A program made the translations under genes and the position numbers. From positions 1 to 29,872 of the forward strand of contig DASVWG010000057.1 in the NCBI GenBank assembly GCA_036389695.1: 29,872 nucleotides of DNA, written 5' to 3'. The number at the start of each line of letters is the position of its first letter. Position 1 is the stretch's first letter. This DNA comes from JALZHR01 sp036389695 (GTDB lineage: Bacteria > Acidobacteriota > Blastocatellia > Pyrinomonadales > Pyrinomonadaceae). The notes beneath the pieces were generated by a model. The model saw nothing but the letters and a program-made list of their open reading frames with translations. It was not told where the DNA came from and did not search any database. Shown here piece by piece: positions 15,960 to 22,794 of the stretch.

Positions 15960-17162
15960 ATGAAGCAAAATGCGCGGGAAAAGACCAATGCAAGCTGGCT
16001 CCGGTATGCCGGAGCGGTTGCCGGTGTCGCTTTGGTCATCGCTGTGCTTGAGCCTTTTCGCGCGCATATTAACGCGACGACCGTCGCTTTTGCCTTGCTG
16101 CTGGTTATTTTGCTCGCGGCGACGTTTATCGGCAGAAATCCGGCGCTGCTTTCTTCGCTGGTCGCCGTGCTCGGTTTAAATTATTTCTTTTTGCCGCCGG
16201 TGCGCGCGTGGACGATTTCCGAGCCGCAGAATTTGGTGGCGTGGGCGTCTTTTACCGTCACGGCTATCATCGCCGGCGAGCTTTCGGCGTATGCCAAGCG
16301 CCGCGCGGAAGAGGCGACGCGGCGCAAACAGGAAATCGAGAGGCTTTACCGGGAGCTTCAGGAAGCCTTCGAGCGGGCGAGCGAAGCCGAAGCCCTGCGC
16401 CGCAGCGAAAAGCTGAAATCGGCTTTGCTCGATGCCGTGACGCACGATTTGCGCACGCCTCTGACTTCAATCAAAACCTCGATTACGACGCTTCTGGACG
16501 ACGAGAAACCGGACGAAGGAAAATTTCAGCTCGGCACGGAAGGTCGGCACGAGTTTTTTGAAATCATCAACGAGGAAACCGACCGCCTGAATCACTTTAT
16601 CGAAGGAATGGTCGAGCTGGCGCGCATCGAAGCCGGAGAACTGAATCTGCGCCGGACATTGAGCGAGGCGGGCGAAATTATCCAAGCCGCGCTGATTCGC
16701 GCCGAGCCTTTGCTGGAAAATTACCAAATTAAAATCGACGTGGAAAAAGATTTGCCGCTGCTGCGCGCCGATTCGAAGGCTTTAGCCGAAGTGCTTTATA
16801 ATCTGCTCGAAAACGCTTCGAAATACGCGCCCGAAAACACGAATATCGAAATTTCGGTGAAGCGCAGCGCTAACGAAATGCTTGAATTTACGGTTTCGGA
16901 CGAAGGCGCGGGCATTCCCGAAAATCTGCGCGAGCATATCTTCGATAAATTTTTCCGCGTCAGCAATGTCAGCCGCGAAAACCGCGCGCCGAGCGGGACG
17001 GGTTTGGGATTGGCAATCGCCAAAGGTATCATCGAAGCGCATAACGGGAAAATCCGCGTCGCCGACGCTTTACAGGGCACGGGCACAAGGTTTATTTTTA
17101 CGGTGCCGATTGGCGTCGAACAAAAGTTTGCCGAACCGAACGGGAAGATTTCGAGAGATTAA
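15960..17162 (+). CDS. KdpD-like sensor histidine kinase, short form (DUF4118-HisKA-HATPase)
   Basis: A membrane histidine kinase resembling only the C-terminal half of KdpD. Residues about 12-108 form a four-helix membrane block (AGVALVIAVL, TVAFALLLVILLAATFIG, LSSLVAVLGLNYFFLPPV, WASFTVTAIIAG). The FFLPPVRAWTISEPQNLVAW motif is typical of the DUF4118/KdpD membrane domain. A charged coiled coil (110-150) leads to the H-box LLDAVTHDLRTPLTSIKTSI with H162. The ATPase boxes follow: NLLENASKYAPEN, DEGAGIPENLREHIFDKFFR and GTGLGLAIAKGIIEAHNG. The N-terminal KdpD and Usp domains of full-length KdpD (about 900 residues) are absent. I use the ATG at 15960 (400 residues), because the TTG at 15924 falls in the predicted -35 box. 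Its stop abuts the regulator's ATG with no gap. No kdpFABC is nearby. Confidence 0.92.
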   Translation: MKQNAREKTNASWLRYAGAVAGVALVIAVLEPFRAHINATTVAFALLLVILLAATFIGRNPALLSSLVAVLGLNYFFLPPVRAWTISEPQNLVAWASFTVTAIIAGELSAYAKRRAEEATRRKQEIERLYRELQEAFERASEAEALRRSEKLKSALLDAVTHDLRTPLTSIKTSITTLLDDEKPDEGKFQLGTEGRHEFFEIINEETDRLNHFIEGMVELARIEAGELNLRRTLSEAGEIIQAALIRAEPLLENYQIKIDVEKDLPLLRADSKALAEVLYNLLENASKYAPENTNIEISVKRSANEMLEFTVSDEGAGIPENLREHIFDKFFRVSNVSRENRAPSGTGLGLAIAKGIIEAHNGKIRVADALQGTGTRFIFTVPIGVEQKFAEPNGKISRD

Positions 17163-17858
17163 ATGAGCACGGAAATTGCCAAACGCATTTTAGTTGTCGA
17201 CGACGAGCCGCAGATTTTGCGTGCTTTGCGAAAGAGTTTGACGATAAATCAGTTTGACGTCCGGACGGCGGCGGACGGCGAATCGGCGCTGGATTTATTT
17301 CGCGATTGGTCGCCGGATTTAATCATTACGGATTTGACGATGCCCTTGATGAACGGCTTGGAATTATGCCGCGAAGTGCGCCGTTTTTCGCAGATTCCGA
17401 TAATCGTTTTGTCGGTCAAAGGCGAAGAAAAAATCAAAATCGAAGCTCTGGACACCGGCGCGGACGATTATATTACAAAGCCGTTTAGCATTGATGAATT
17501 GCTGGCGCGGATTCGCGCGGCTCTGCGCCGCGCGCCGTCGGCTGCCGGAGCAATCGAAACGAAAATCGAAACCGGCGATTTTCTGATTGACCTCAACGCG
17601 CGTCAGGTTTACGTGCGCGGCGAGGAAATTCACCTGACGCCGAAAGAATTTGAGCTGCTCGTTTATTTAATAAAAAATCAAGGCAGAATCGTCACGCACC
17701 GTACGCTGCTCGACGCCGTCTGGGGCGGAAATTTTACCGAGCAAAACGAATATCTGCGCGTTTTTATCGGGCAATTGCGAAAAAAAATCGAGCCGAATCC
17801 GTCAAAACCGCGCTACATTCTGACCGACCCGTGGGTCGGCTATCGCTTCAACCCGTAA
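17163..17858 (+). CDS. KdpE-like OmpR/PhoB-family response regulator
   Basis: A two-domain response regulator of 231 residues. The receiver has the acidic pair in ILVVDDEPQILRAL (D13, D14), the phosphoacceptor in LIITDLTMPLMNG (D57), IIVLSVKGEEKIK, and the conserved Lys in DDYITKPFSIDELLARI (K106). The winged-helix DNA-binding domain has HLTPKEFELLVYLIKNQGRI, HRTLLDAVWG and EYLRVFIGQLRKKIE, with the C-terminal wing PRYILTDPWVGYRF. VLSVKGEE and DPWVGYRF are strongly KdpE-like. The start ATG directly follows the kinase stop (TAAATG), implying translational coupling. Family members bind tandem direct repeats with an 11-bp period; such repeats occur at 18024-18067 and 18551-18594, so both are candidate targets. 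Confidence 0.94.
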   Translation: MSTEIAKRILVVDDEPQILRALRKSLTINQFDVRTAADGESALDLFRDWSPDLIITDLTMPLMNGLELCREVRRFSQIPIIVLSVKGEEKIKIEALDTGADDYITKPFSIDELLARIRAALRRAPSAAGAIETKIETGDFLIDLNARQVYVRGEEIHLTPKEFELLVYLIKNQGRIVTHRTLLDAVWGGNFTEQNEYLRVFIGQLRKKIEPNPSKPRYILTDPWVGYRFNP

Positions 17859-17866
17859 ACGAAAAG

Positions 17867-18016
17867 AGGCAGAAACCCGCGCGTCAGCAAGGGTGCTTCG
17901 ATTTTAGATTTCCGATTGCCGATTTGAGATTGGTCCTTAAATAACGGCAAATCTGAAATCTGAAATCGCAAATCATCAATCTTTCTGCACCCTTGCTGAC
18001 GCGCGGGTTTCTGCCT
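17867..18016. repeat. Inverted repeat of the CCCGCGCG hairpin family (copy B) enclosing a heptamer pair
   Basis: Perfect 30-bp arms begin AGGCAGAAACCCGCGCGTCA (17867-17896 and 17987-18016). They enclose an inverted pair of GATTTTA/AAATCTG-type heptamers, so one repeat class is nested inside the other. It begins 8 nt after the regulator stop and may end that transcript, although a T-run is missing. Confidence 0.88.
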
Positions 18017-18023
18017 TTAATTC

Positions 18024-18067
18024 CTTATAAACATTTTACGAACCTTTTACCCACACTTTACGAAGTT
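18024..18067 (+). promoter_or_regulatory. Four 11-bp-phased YTTAY boxes (operator set 1)
   Basis: CTTAT, TTTAC, TTTAC and TTTAC start at 18024, 18035, 18046 and 18057, an exact 11-bp period. A -10-like TATTCT follows at 18073, about 27 nt before the small membrane gene, so the boxes take the place of the -35. Such tandem direct repeats are the hallmark of OmpR/PhoB-family activator sites. Confidence 0.6.
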
Positions 18068-18099
18068 TTTTTTATTCTCTGATTTTCAGTTATTGAAAG

Positions 18100-18432
18100 A
18101 TGAAAGAGAAAAAGGAAATTGTGCGTATGAGTGTGGAAGTTACTTCGGAAATAAATAAATTTTCGGCTTGCGATTATCAAAAAACGAATCGGAATTTCAA
18201 TTACAAGCTTTCCGCTTTTGGATTTTGCAGCGGAATCTCAATCGGAGTTTTCGGTGTCGCGTTAATCTCGGTTACTCCGGTTTTCGACGCGCTGACGCGA
18301 CTTAATTATATCGGTTTTATTCTTTTATTTTCCGCGTTCGGCTTGCTTATCGGCGGCGCGCATTATCTGGATAAGATTGAGGAAGATAAAAAAACTGCGC
18401 GACGGCGGCGATATGAAGATTCATTTAAATGA
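18100..18432 (+). CDS. Small two-helix membrane protein, function unknown
   Basis: A 110-residue protein that I do not recognise. A hydrophilic N-terminus of about 36 residues is followed by two membrane helices, FGFCSGISIGVFGVALISV (about 40-58) and YIGFILLFSAFGLLIGGAHYL (about 70-90). A basic tail ends it (KKTARRRRYEDSFK). Both ends are predicted to be cytoplasmic. ATG 18100 is the first start; Met at residue 10 is an alternative. The ribosome site is weak (GAAAG). Its promoter carries four 11-bp-spaced boxes also found upstream of the riboswitch-controlled transporter. It lies between the KdpE-like gene and that transporter, so a role in the same ion or osmotic response is plausible but unproven. 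Confidence 0.7.
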   Translation: MKEKKEIVRMSVEVTSEINKFSACDYQKTNRNFNYKLSAFGFCSGISIGVFGVALISVTPVFDALTRLNYIGFILLFSAFGLLIGGAHYLDKIEEDKKTARRRRYEDSFK

Positions 18433-18436
18433 AAGA

Positions 18437-18516
18437 TAAAGGCAGAAACGCGACAGTTATGGAGCGTGTCTCTTAACATAAAGAACACGCTCCATCACCG
18501 CCTGCGTTTCCGCCCT
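18437..18516. repeat. Double hairpin with AGGCAGAAAC ends (copy C of the family)
   Basis: Outer arms AAGGCAGAAACGC and GCGTTTCCGCCCTT pair with one mismatch. The inner stem ATGGAGCGTGT/ACACGCTCCAT (18459-18469 and 18485-18495) is perfect. The outer ends match those of copy B, but the inner sequence is different. It begins 5 nt after the small membrane gene and may end its transcript. Confidence 0.7.
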
Positions 18517-18550
18517 TATTGCATTAGCAAAGTTTGCTTCTAAAGGTCTA

Positions 18551-18594
18551 TTTATGAAAGATTTACGCAACCTTTATAAAAAACTTATAACTTT
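18551..18594 (+). promoter_or_regulatory. Four 11-bp-phased YTTAY boxes (operator set 2)
   Basis: TTTAT, TTTAC, TTTAT and CTTAT start at 18551, 18562, 18573 and 18584, again exactly 11 bp apart. The best matching unit, TTTACGCAACC, resembles TTTACGAACCT of set 1. A possible -10, TAAGAT, lies at 18608. The position just upstream of the riboswitch makes this the likely control site of the transporter transcript. Confidence 0.6.
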
Positions 18595-18663
18595 TTTGCA
18601 ATCATTTTAAGATGCGATTGTCGATTCGTTTATCGAAGCGTATTATTAGCAATTTGAAAATCG

Positions 18664-18805
18664 AATTGCCGAAGTTTCCTGCTTAAATTTAAGCGGGCAA
18701 CGCGGGGGAACCATTTACAGGGGCGCAGGACTCGATAGATTTTAAGAGTGCAGAATAATTCCATATTCCAGCCCGTCAGCTAACCTCGCAGGCGTCATGG
18801 AATAG
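18664..18805 (+). ncRNA. Cyclic di-AMP riboswitch (ydaO/yuaA type)
   Basis: Conserved ydaO elements appear in order: ATTGCCGAAGTTTCC, AAGCGGGCAACGCGGGGGAA followed by CC, GGGGCGCAGGA, and the diagnostic CCCGTCAGCTAACCTCGCAG continuing in GCGT. The 3' part is closed by ATTCCA/TGGAAT pairing. The aptamer lies about 90 nt upstream of an APC-type transporter and directly before an intrinsic terminator. In characterised members, c-di-AMP binding favours termination, so high c-di-AMP should switch the transporter off. Boundaries are approximate. Confidence 0.9.
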
Positions 18806-18837
18806 TATTTTAGAATTTATTTTTACATTTTAATTTG

Positions 18838-18880
18838 AGCCACATTCGCATCTGGTGCGCGTGTGGCTTTTTATTTTTTT
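18838..18880 (+). terminator. Riboswitch expression-platform terminator
   Basis: The stem AGCCACA/TGTGGCT with inner CGCA/TGCG (18838-18868) is followed by TTTTATTTTTTTT. It lies between the aptamer and the ribosome site CGGAG (18882-18886) of the transporter, as expected for a transcriptional OFF switch. Confidence 0.88.
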
Positions 18881-18895
18881 TCGGAGTTATTCAAA

Positions 18896-20824
18896 ATGGA
18901 AGCAATTCCCGACAGCAGGTTAAAACAATGGCTGATGCAGGGCGTGCAGGAGATGGAAGCGCCTTACGAAGGCGAAGGACAGCATCAGCAGCATTCGTGG
19001 ATTAAAGTGATGTGTCTGACGGGCGTCGATTATTTTTCGACGCTCGGTTACCAGCCCGGCATCGCTTTTATGGCGGCGGGCGCGCTGTCGCCGGTAGCGA
19101 CGCTGATTCTGATTTTGCTGACGCTTTTCGGCGCGCTGCCGATTTACAACCGCGTGGCGACGGAAAGCCCGCACGGGCAAGGCTCGATTTCGATGCTCGA
19201 AAATCTGCTTTCGCGCTGGAAAAGCAAGCTTTTCGTGCTGGCTTTGCTCGGCTTTGTCGCGACGGATTTTGTTATCACGATTACGCTTTCGGCGGCTGAC
19301 GCCAGCGAGCATATCATTCACAATCCTTTTGTCGAATCGCACCTGAGTTTTCTCGACCATCCGATTCCGGTCACGCTGCTTTTAGTCGTGGTTCTGGCGG
19401 GCGTTTTTATGAAAGGTTTTAAAGAAGCCATCGGCATCGCGGTTTTTCTGGTGACGGCTTATTTACTGTTGAATTTTATCGTGATTGCGACCGGCGTCTA
19501 TCAAATAGCGATTAATCCGGCGCTTCTGGCTGATTGGAAAGAAGCGCTTTTCACTCAAGTGACATCGACGGGCGGAAGCGAGCCGCGAAGCATTATGATG
19601 ATAATCGCTCTGGCTTTGCTGGTTTTTCCGAAGCTGGCGCTCGGACTTTCCGGTTTTGAAACCGGCGTCGCCGTGATGCCTTTGATTAAAAATCCGAAGC
19701 GCATCGAAAACACGCGCCGGCTTTTGATGACGGCGGCGCTCGTAATGAGCTTTTTTCTGATTTGCAGCAGTTTTATCACGAGCGTCTTGATTCCGGCGGG
19801 CGAATTTCAGGACGGCGGAAAAGCGCAGGGACGCGCGCTCGCCTTTCTGGCGCATCAATATTTAGGCGATATTTTCGGCACGGCTTACGACGTCAGCACG
19901 ATTTTGATTTTGTGGTTTGCGGGCGCATCCGCGATGGCTGGACTGCTGAATATCGTGCCGCGTTATCTGCCGCGTTACGGTATGGCGCCAAACTGGGCGC
20001 GCGCCACGCGTCCGCTCGTTATGGTTTTCGCCGCTATCTGTTTCGCCGTCACGATTATTTTCAAGGCAAACGTCGAAGCGCAGGGCGGCGCTTACGCGAC
20101 CGGCGTTTTGGTTTTGATGACTTCAGCCGCGATTGCCGTGACGATTTCCGCCTGGCGAAAAAGACAGGCGGCAAAATGGGCGTTTCTGATAATTGCCTTT
20201 GTCTTCGCTTATACGACGATTACAAACGTTATCGAGCGACCGGACGGCATCAAGATTGCTTCATTTTTCATTTTTGCCATCATTCTGGCTTCGTTCGTTT
20301 CGCGCGCGCTGCGTTCGACCGAGCTGCGCGTGGAGAAAATCGAATTTGACGACGCGGCGCGCGCATTTATCAACGAAATGGCGCGCGGCGGCGAAATCCG
20401 CATTGTCACAAACCGCCGCGAAACCGGAGACATCGAAGAATATCGCTTTAAGGAACACGAAAAGCGCGTCGATAATCACATTCCTTCGAGTGACCCGATT
20501 CTTTTTTACGAAATCGAATTGGGCGACGCTTCGGAATTTAAAGGCAGGCTGAAAATTCAGGGCGTGGACATCGCCGGTTATAAAATCCTGCGCACGCACG
20601 CGCCCGCCGTGCCGAACGCCATCGCCGCGCTGCTGCTCCATCTGCGCGATACGACCGGAAAAATCCCGCACGTCTATTTCGGCTGGAGCGAGGGCAATCC
20701 GGCGAAATACCTGTTCCGATACATCCTTTTCGGCGAAGGCGACACCGCGCCCGTCACGAGAGAAATACTGCGCCAAGCCGAACCCGACCCGGAACGCCGC
20801 CCGAGCGTTCACGTCGGCGGATAA
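18896..20824 (+). CDS. APC-superfamily transporter under c-di-AMP control (probable K+ or amino-acid permease)
   Basis: A 642-residue inner-membrane permease. After a cytoplasmic N-terminus comes the substrate-helix signature LTGVDYFSTLGYQPGIAFMAAG, a form of the unwound APC helix 1. About eleven to twelve hydrophobic segments follow through about residue 480 (LSPVATLILILLTLFGALPI, LFVLALLGFVATDFVITITL, MMIIALALLVFPKLALGLSG and others). A soluble tail of about 150 residues ends VYFGWSEGNPAKYLFRYILF. A long cytosolic tail is also a KimA feature, but the sequence is not close to KimA. The ATG at 18896 has CGGAG 9 nt upstream; the GTG at 18863 is inside the terminator and is rejected. The ydaO riboswitch and the neighbouring Kdp-like system make potassium uptake the favoured role. 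Amino-acid or osmolyte uptake remains possible. Confidence 0.88.
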   Translation: MEAIPDSRLKQWLMQGVQEMEAPYEGEGQHQQHSWIKVMCLTGVDYFSTLGYQPGIAFMAAGALSPVATLILILLTLFGALPIYNRVATESPHGQGSISMLENLLSRWKSKLFVLALLGFVATDFVITITLSAADASEHIIHNPFVESHLSFLDHPIPVTLLLVVVLAGVFMKGFKEAIGIAVFLVTAYLLLNFIVIATGVYQIAINPALLADWKEALFTQVTSTGGSEPRSIMMIIALALLVFPKLALGLSGFETGVAVMPLIKNPKRIENTRRLLMTAALVMSFFLICSSFITSVLIPAGEFQDGGKAQGRALAFLAHQYLGDIFGTAYDVSTILILWFAGASAMAGLLNIVPRYLPRYGMAPNWARATRPLVMVFAAICFAVTIIFKANVEAQGGAYATGVLVLMTSAAIAVTISAWRKRQAAKWAFLIIAFVFAYTTITNVIERPDGIKIASFFIFAIILASFVSRALRSTELRVEKIEFDDAARAFINEMARGGEIRIVTNRRETGDIEEYRFKEHEKRVDNHIPSSDPILFYEIELGDASEFKGRLKIQGVDIAGYKILRTHAPAVPNAIAALLLHLRDTTGKIPHVYFGWSEGNPAKYLFRYILFGEGDTAPVTREILRQAEPDPERRPSVHVGG

Positions 20825-20826
20825 AT

Positions 20827-20971
20827 TGTGAATCGTGAATCGTGAATCGTAAATCGTGAATCGTAAATCGTGAATCGTAAATCGTGAATCGTGAATAGTA
20901 AATAGTAAATTGTGAATGGAAAATTTAAAGTCTATTTACGATTTACGATTCACGATTCACGATTTACTATT
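20827..20971. repeat. Inverted pair of GTGAATC/GTAAATC heptamer arrays
   Basis: The left arm has about 13 consecutive 7-nt units, alternating GTGAATC and GTAAATC and ending in GTGAATA/GTAAATA variants. The right arm (from 20932) is the complement, TTTACGA/TTCACGA, with about five units. It begins 3 nt after the transporter stop. This is the longest array in the window. Confidence 0.92.
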
Positions 20972-21007
20972 TCTGCGGCTGAGTCGACAAAAAGTTTTAG
21001 CAGGATA

Positions 21008-21037
21008 AAAAAGAGGCTCACGCGCGAGCCTCTTTTT
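21008..21037. terminator. Bidirectional terminator between convergent genes
   Basis: AAAAAGAGGCTC and GAGCCTCTTTTT form a 12-bp perfect stem with a 6-nt loop and A/T runs on both sides. It can end both the plus-strand transporter transcript and the minus-strand exported-protein transcript. Confidence 0.9.
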
Positions 21038-21075
21038 CAGTCATCCAAAGTTTTCCAGGCAGAGAACAGGCATTT

Positions 21076-21999
21076 TTATTCCGGTTTCGGCACGGTTACG
21101 GCGTCGGGCGGCGTCGTTGTGACGACAGTGCCTGGCGTCATGATAGCGCCGGGCGCGCGCGGAATGTAGGTCGGTCTCGTCGTCAGGACATTATACGTCG
21201 GCTCGGTGATGAGCTTGTAATCCGAAGGCGTGGTGAAAAGCGAACGGTCCGGCTCATTGCGGCTGATGTTTTCCATCCGGTAGATTTGCTCGCCGAAACG
21301 CGGGTCGGTCAGTTTGGAATAAACGATGAGCTGCAGCTCTTTCGAATACCATTTTTCGTAAACCGTCTCAATCGGGCGCTCGTTGCCGATCGCTCCGGCG
21401 GGAATCGTCGTCACGGTGCGCGTGCCTTCGGCATCCACGCCGTCAAAATTACGCGTGCCGAGCGATTCGGGCTTGCCGCCCGTCGTGCTCGTCGTTAAAG
21501 CCACCGTCGGCAGAACGACGACACTGGTTCGCTGGATGGCGTTCGTTTCAACCTGCGCGCGCACGGCAGGACTCATCGACTGACCGTTGACGATGAACGC
21601 GCCTTCCGCCATTCCTGCCGGAACGGGCATGCGGCGGGCGGTTTTCTTTGTCGGGTCTAGTATAAGCCTTTGATTGGCGACCGGGTCGAAAATGGAAATC
21701 ATCTGGTGAGAACCGAGCAGGCTGCCCGTTCCGCTCGCGCCCGGAACTTCTTCGCGGCGAAAACGACCTTCGCTGTCGCGATACATTCGAACCGTAAAGC
21801 TCCGCGAAATTTTGTTGCCGTCGGCGAGAATCTGCGTGCTTTCGCTGATTGCCTCAGCCGAAAACGGCGCGCCTTTGACGAGCGACGTCGAGCTGCTGGC
21901 GATAATTTCCGCCGTCACTTTCGACGCAGCGGTTTGCTGCGCCAGCGCCGACGCGGCTAAAGTTATAACGCATAGTAAAACTAAAAATAAATATTTCAT
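21076..21999 (-). CDS. Exported protein of unknown function in the ECF sigma unit
   Basis: A 307-residue product beginning MKYLFLVLLCVITLAASALAQ, a clear Sec signal peptide. The mature protein is beta-rich in appearance with paired statements such as RSFTVRMYRDSEGRFRRE, ISIFDPVANQRLILDPTKKT and YSKELQLIVYSKLTDPRFGE. This pattern recalls LolA/RseB-like folds, where an extracytoplasmic partner senses envelope components, but I cannot assign the family. The tail is Pro/Thr-rich (RPTYIPRAPGAIMTPG). GAAGGAG sits 6 nt before the ATG, the best ribosome site in this region. It follows the anti-sigma-like gene by 25 nt and is last in the unit, so an envelope-stress target or sensor role is inferred. 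Confidence 0.82.
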   Translation of the reverse strand: MKYLFLVLLCVITLAASALAQQTAASKVTAEIIASSSTSLVKGAPFSAEAISESTQILADGNKISRSFTVRMYRDSEGRFRREEVPGASGTGSLLGSHQMISIFDPVANQRLILDPTKKTARRMPVPAGMAEGAFIVNGQSMSPAVRAQVETNAIQRTSVVVLPTVALTTSTTGGKPESLGTRNFDGVDAEGTRTVTTIPAGAIGNERPIETVYEKWYSKELQLIVYSKLTDPRFGEQIYRMENISRNEPDRSLFTTPSDYKLITEPTYNVLTTRPTYIPRAPGAIMTPGTVVTTTPPDAVTVPKPE

Positions 22000-22024
22000 T
22001 TTTTCTCCTTCTAAACTATAAAAA

Positions 22025-22753
22025 CTACTTCACAAATCGAATCGCTTTGGCGATGCCGTCCGCGCCGACCAGTAAATCCGTTTTAATTTTTTCGGATTCG
22101 TTTTCAATCGGCAGGTTGACGCCGAGCGCAAACAGCGACGAGCGCGAAAGCTCGGCGCGAACGATGCGCAAATTCTCTCCCGTTTCGCCCGGCATTCCGG
22201 CGTGCGCCAGCGCGTAAAATTCGCCTTCCGGCTCGCTCTCCGGCTGCGGTTTTACAGGTTTATTTCTTTGCGGCTTCCGTTTAGGCAAAACGGCGGGTTC
22301 ATCTTTGAAAACCGCTTTCCGGAAAATAACATGATTTTTGCGCCCGGAATTTTTCGTTTTGACAATTTCCGGCGGCGCTTCAGGATTTTCTATCGGCGGC
22401 GAAATTTCGGCGGGCGCGACTGGCATTTGGATTTGCGGCGGATTGATTTGCTGCGCCGAAGTCGGCGACGAATCGCGGTTTGTAAAAACGATTAAGCCGA
22501 GCGCGAAGAACATCAAAACAGCTATCGCCGCGACAGTTTTTTGCCAATTCCAATTGAGCAAACTCAGCCCGTTGCCGGAAAATGTTTTCGATTGACGCTC
22601 GCGCTGTTCGGCTTTGATTCCGGCTTTCACCGCGTCAAAAAGCTTCGGCGCGGCGACTATTCGGTCGAGCTCGTCGTTCGGCACGCGTGCCGTTTCCAGC
22701 AGCTTGCGCCCGATTTCATCGAGCTTTTTGTTTTGTAAATTCTGTCTGTTCAT
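22025..22753 (-). CDS. Single-pass membrane protein, probable anti-sigma factor
   Basis: A 242-residue protein with a cytoplasmic N-terminal segment (about 1-70, helical, LDEIGRKLLETARVPNDELDRI), one membrane helix at 72-91 (KTVAAIAVLMFFALGLIVF) and a periplasmic Pro/Lys-rich region ending in a small domain (SRSSLFALGVNLPIENESEK). Its position directly after an ECF sigma gene and its topology fit an anti-sigma factor. The zinc HxxxCxxC motif of ZAS-type anti-sigmas is absent; there is no cysteine in the N-terminal part. The ATG has GGAGCGGAG just upstream. It has its own copy of the ECF-type promoter, overlapping the end of the sigma gene. Function is inferred from context and topology. Confidence 0.75.
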   Translation of the reverse strand: MNRQNLQNKKLDEIGRKLLETARVPNDELDRIVAAPKLFDAVKAGIKAEQRERQSKTFSGNGLSLLNWNWQKTVAAIAVLMFFALGLIVFTNRDSSPTSAQQINPPQIQMPVAPAEISPPIENPEAPPEIVKTKNSGRKNHVIFRKAVFKDEPAVLPKRKPQRNKPVKPQPESEPEGEFYALAHAGMPGETGENLRIVRAELSRSSLFALGVNLPIENESEKIKTDLLVGADGIAKAIRFVK

Positions 22754-22767
22754 TCTCCGCTCCAGAA

Positions 22768-22794
22768 GACGTCTCGAACGCGCGTTTGGTTACA
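22768..22794 (-). promoter_or_regulatory. ECF-type promoter upstream of the anti-sigma-like gene
   Basis: Read on the minus strand: TGTAACC, 16 nt, CGTC. The -35 overlaps the sigma gene stop codon. The elements and spacing are identical to the site upstream of the sigma gene. Confidence 0.65.

Noticed and set aside
15937..15961. A third set of TTTAT boxes upstream of the kinase
   Set aside because: The two TTTAT copies are 20 bp apart with no box between; they do not follow the 11-bp period of the two accepted sets.
18863..18895. GTG start 33 nt upstream of the transporter ATG
   Set aside because: It lies inside the riboswitch terminator stem and lacks a ribosome site; the ATG at 18896 has CGGAG at good spacing.
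20827..20971. Regular repeats resembling a CRISPR array
   Set aside because: The units are 7 nt, directly adjacent, with no spacers, and reverse orientation halfway; no cas gene is present.
22025..22753. ZAS-type zinc anti-sigma factor
   Set aside because: No HxxxCxxC motif and no Cys in the cytoplasmic part; kept only as a probable anti-sigma by context.
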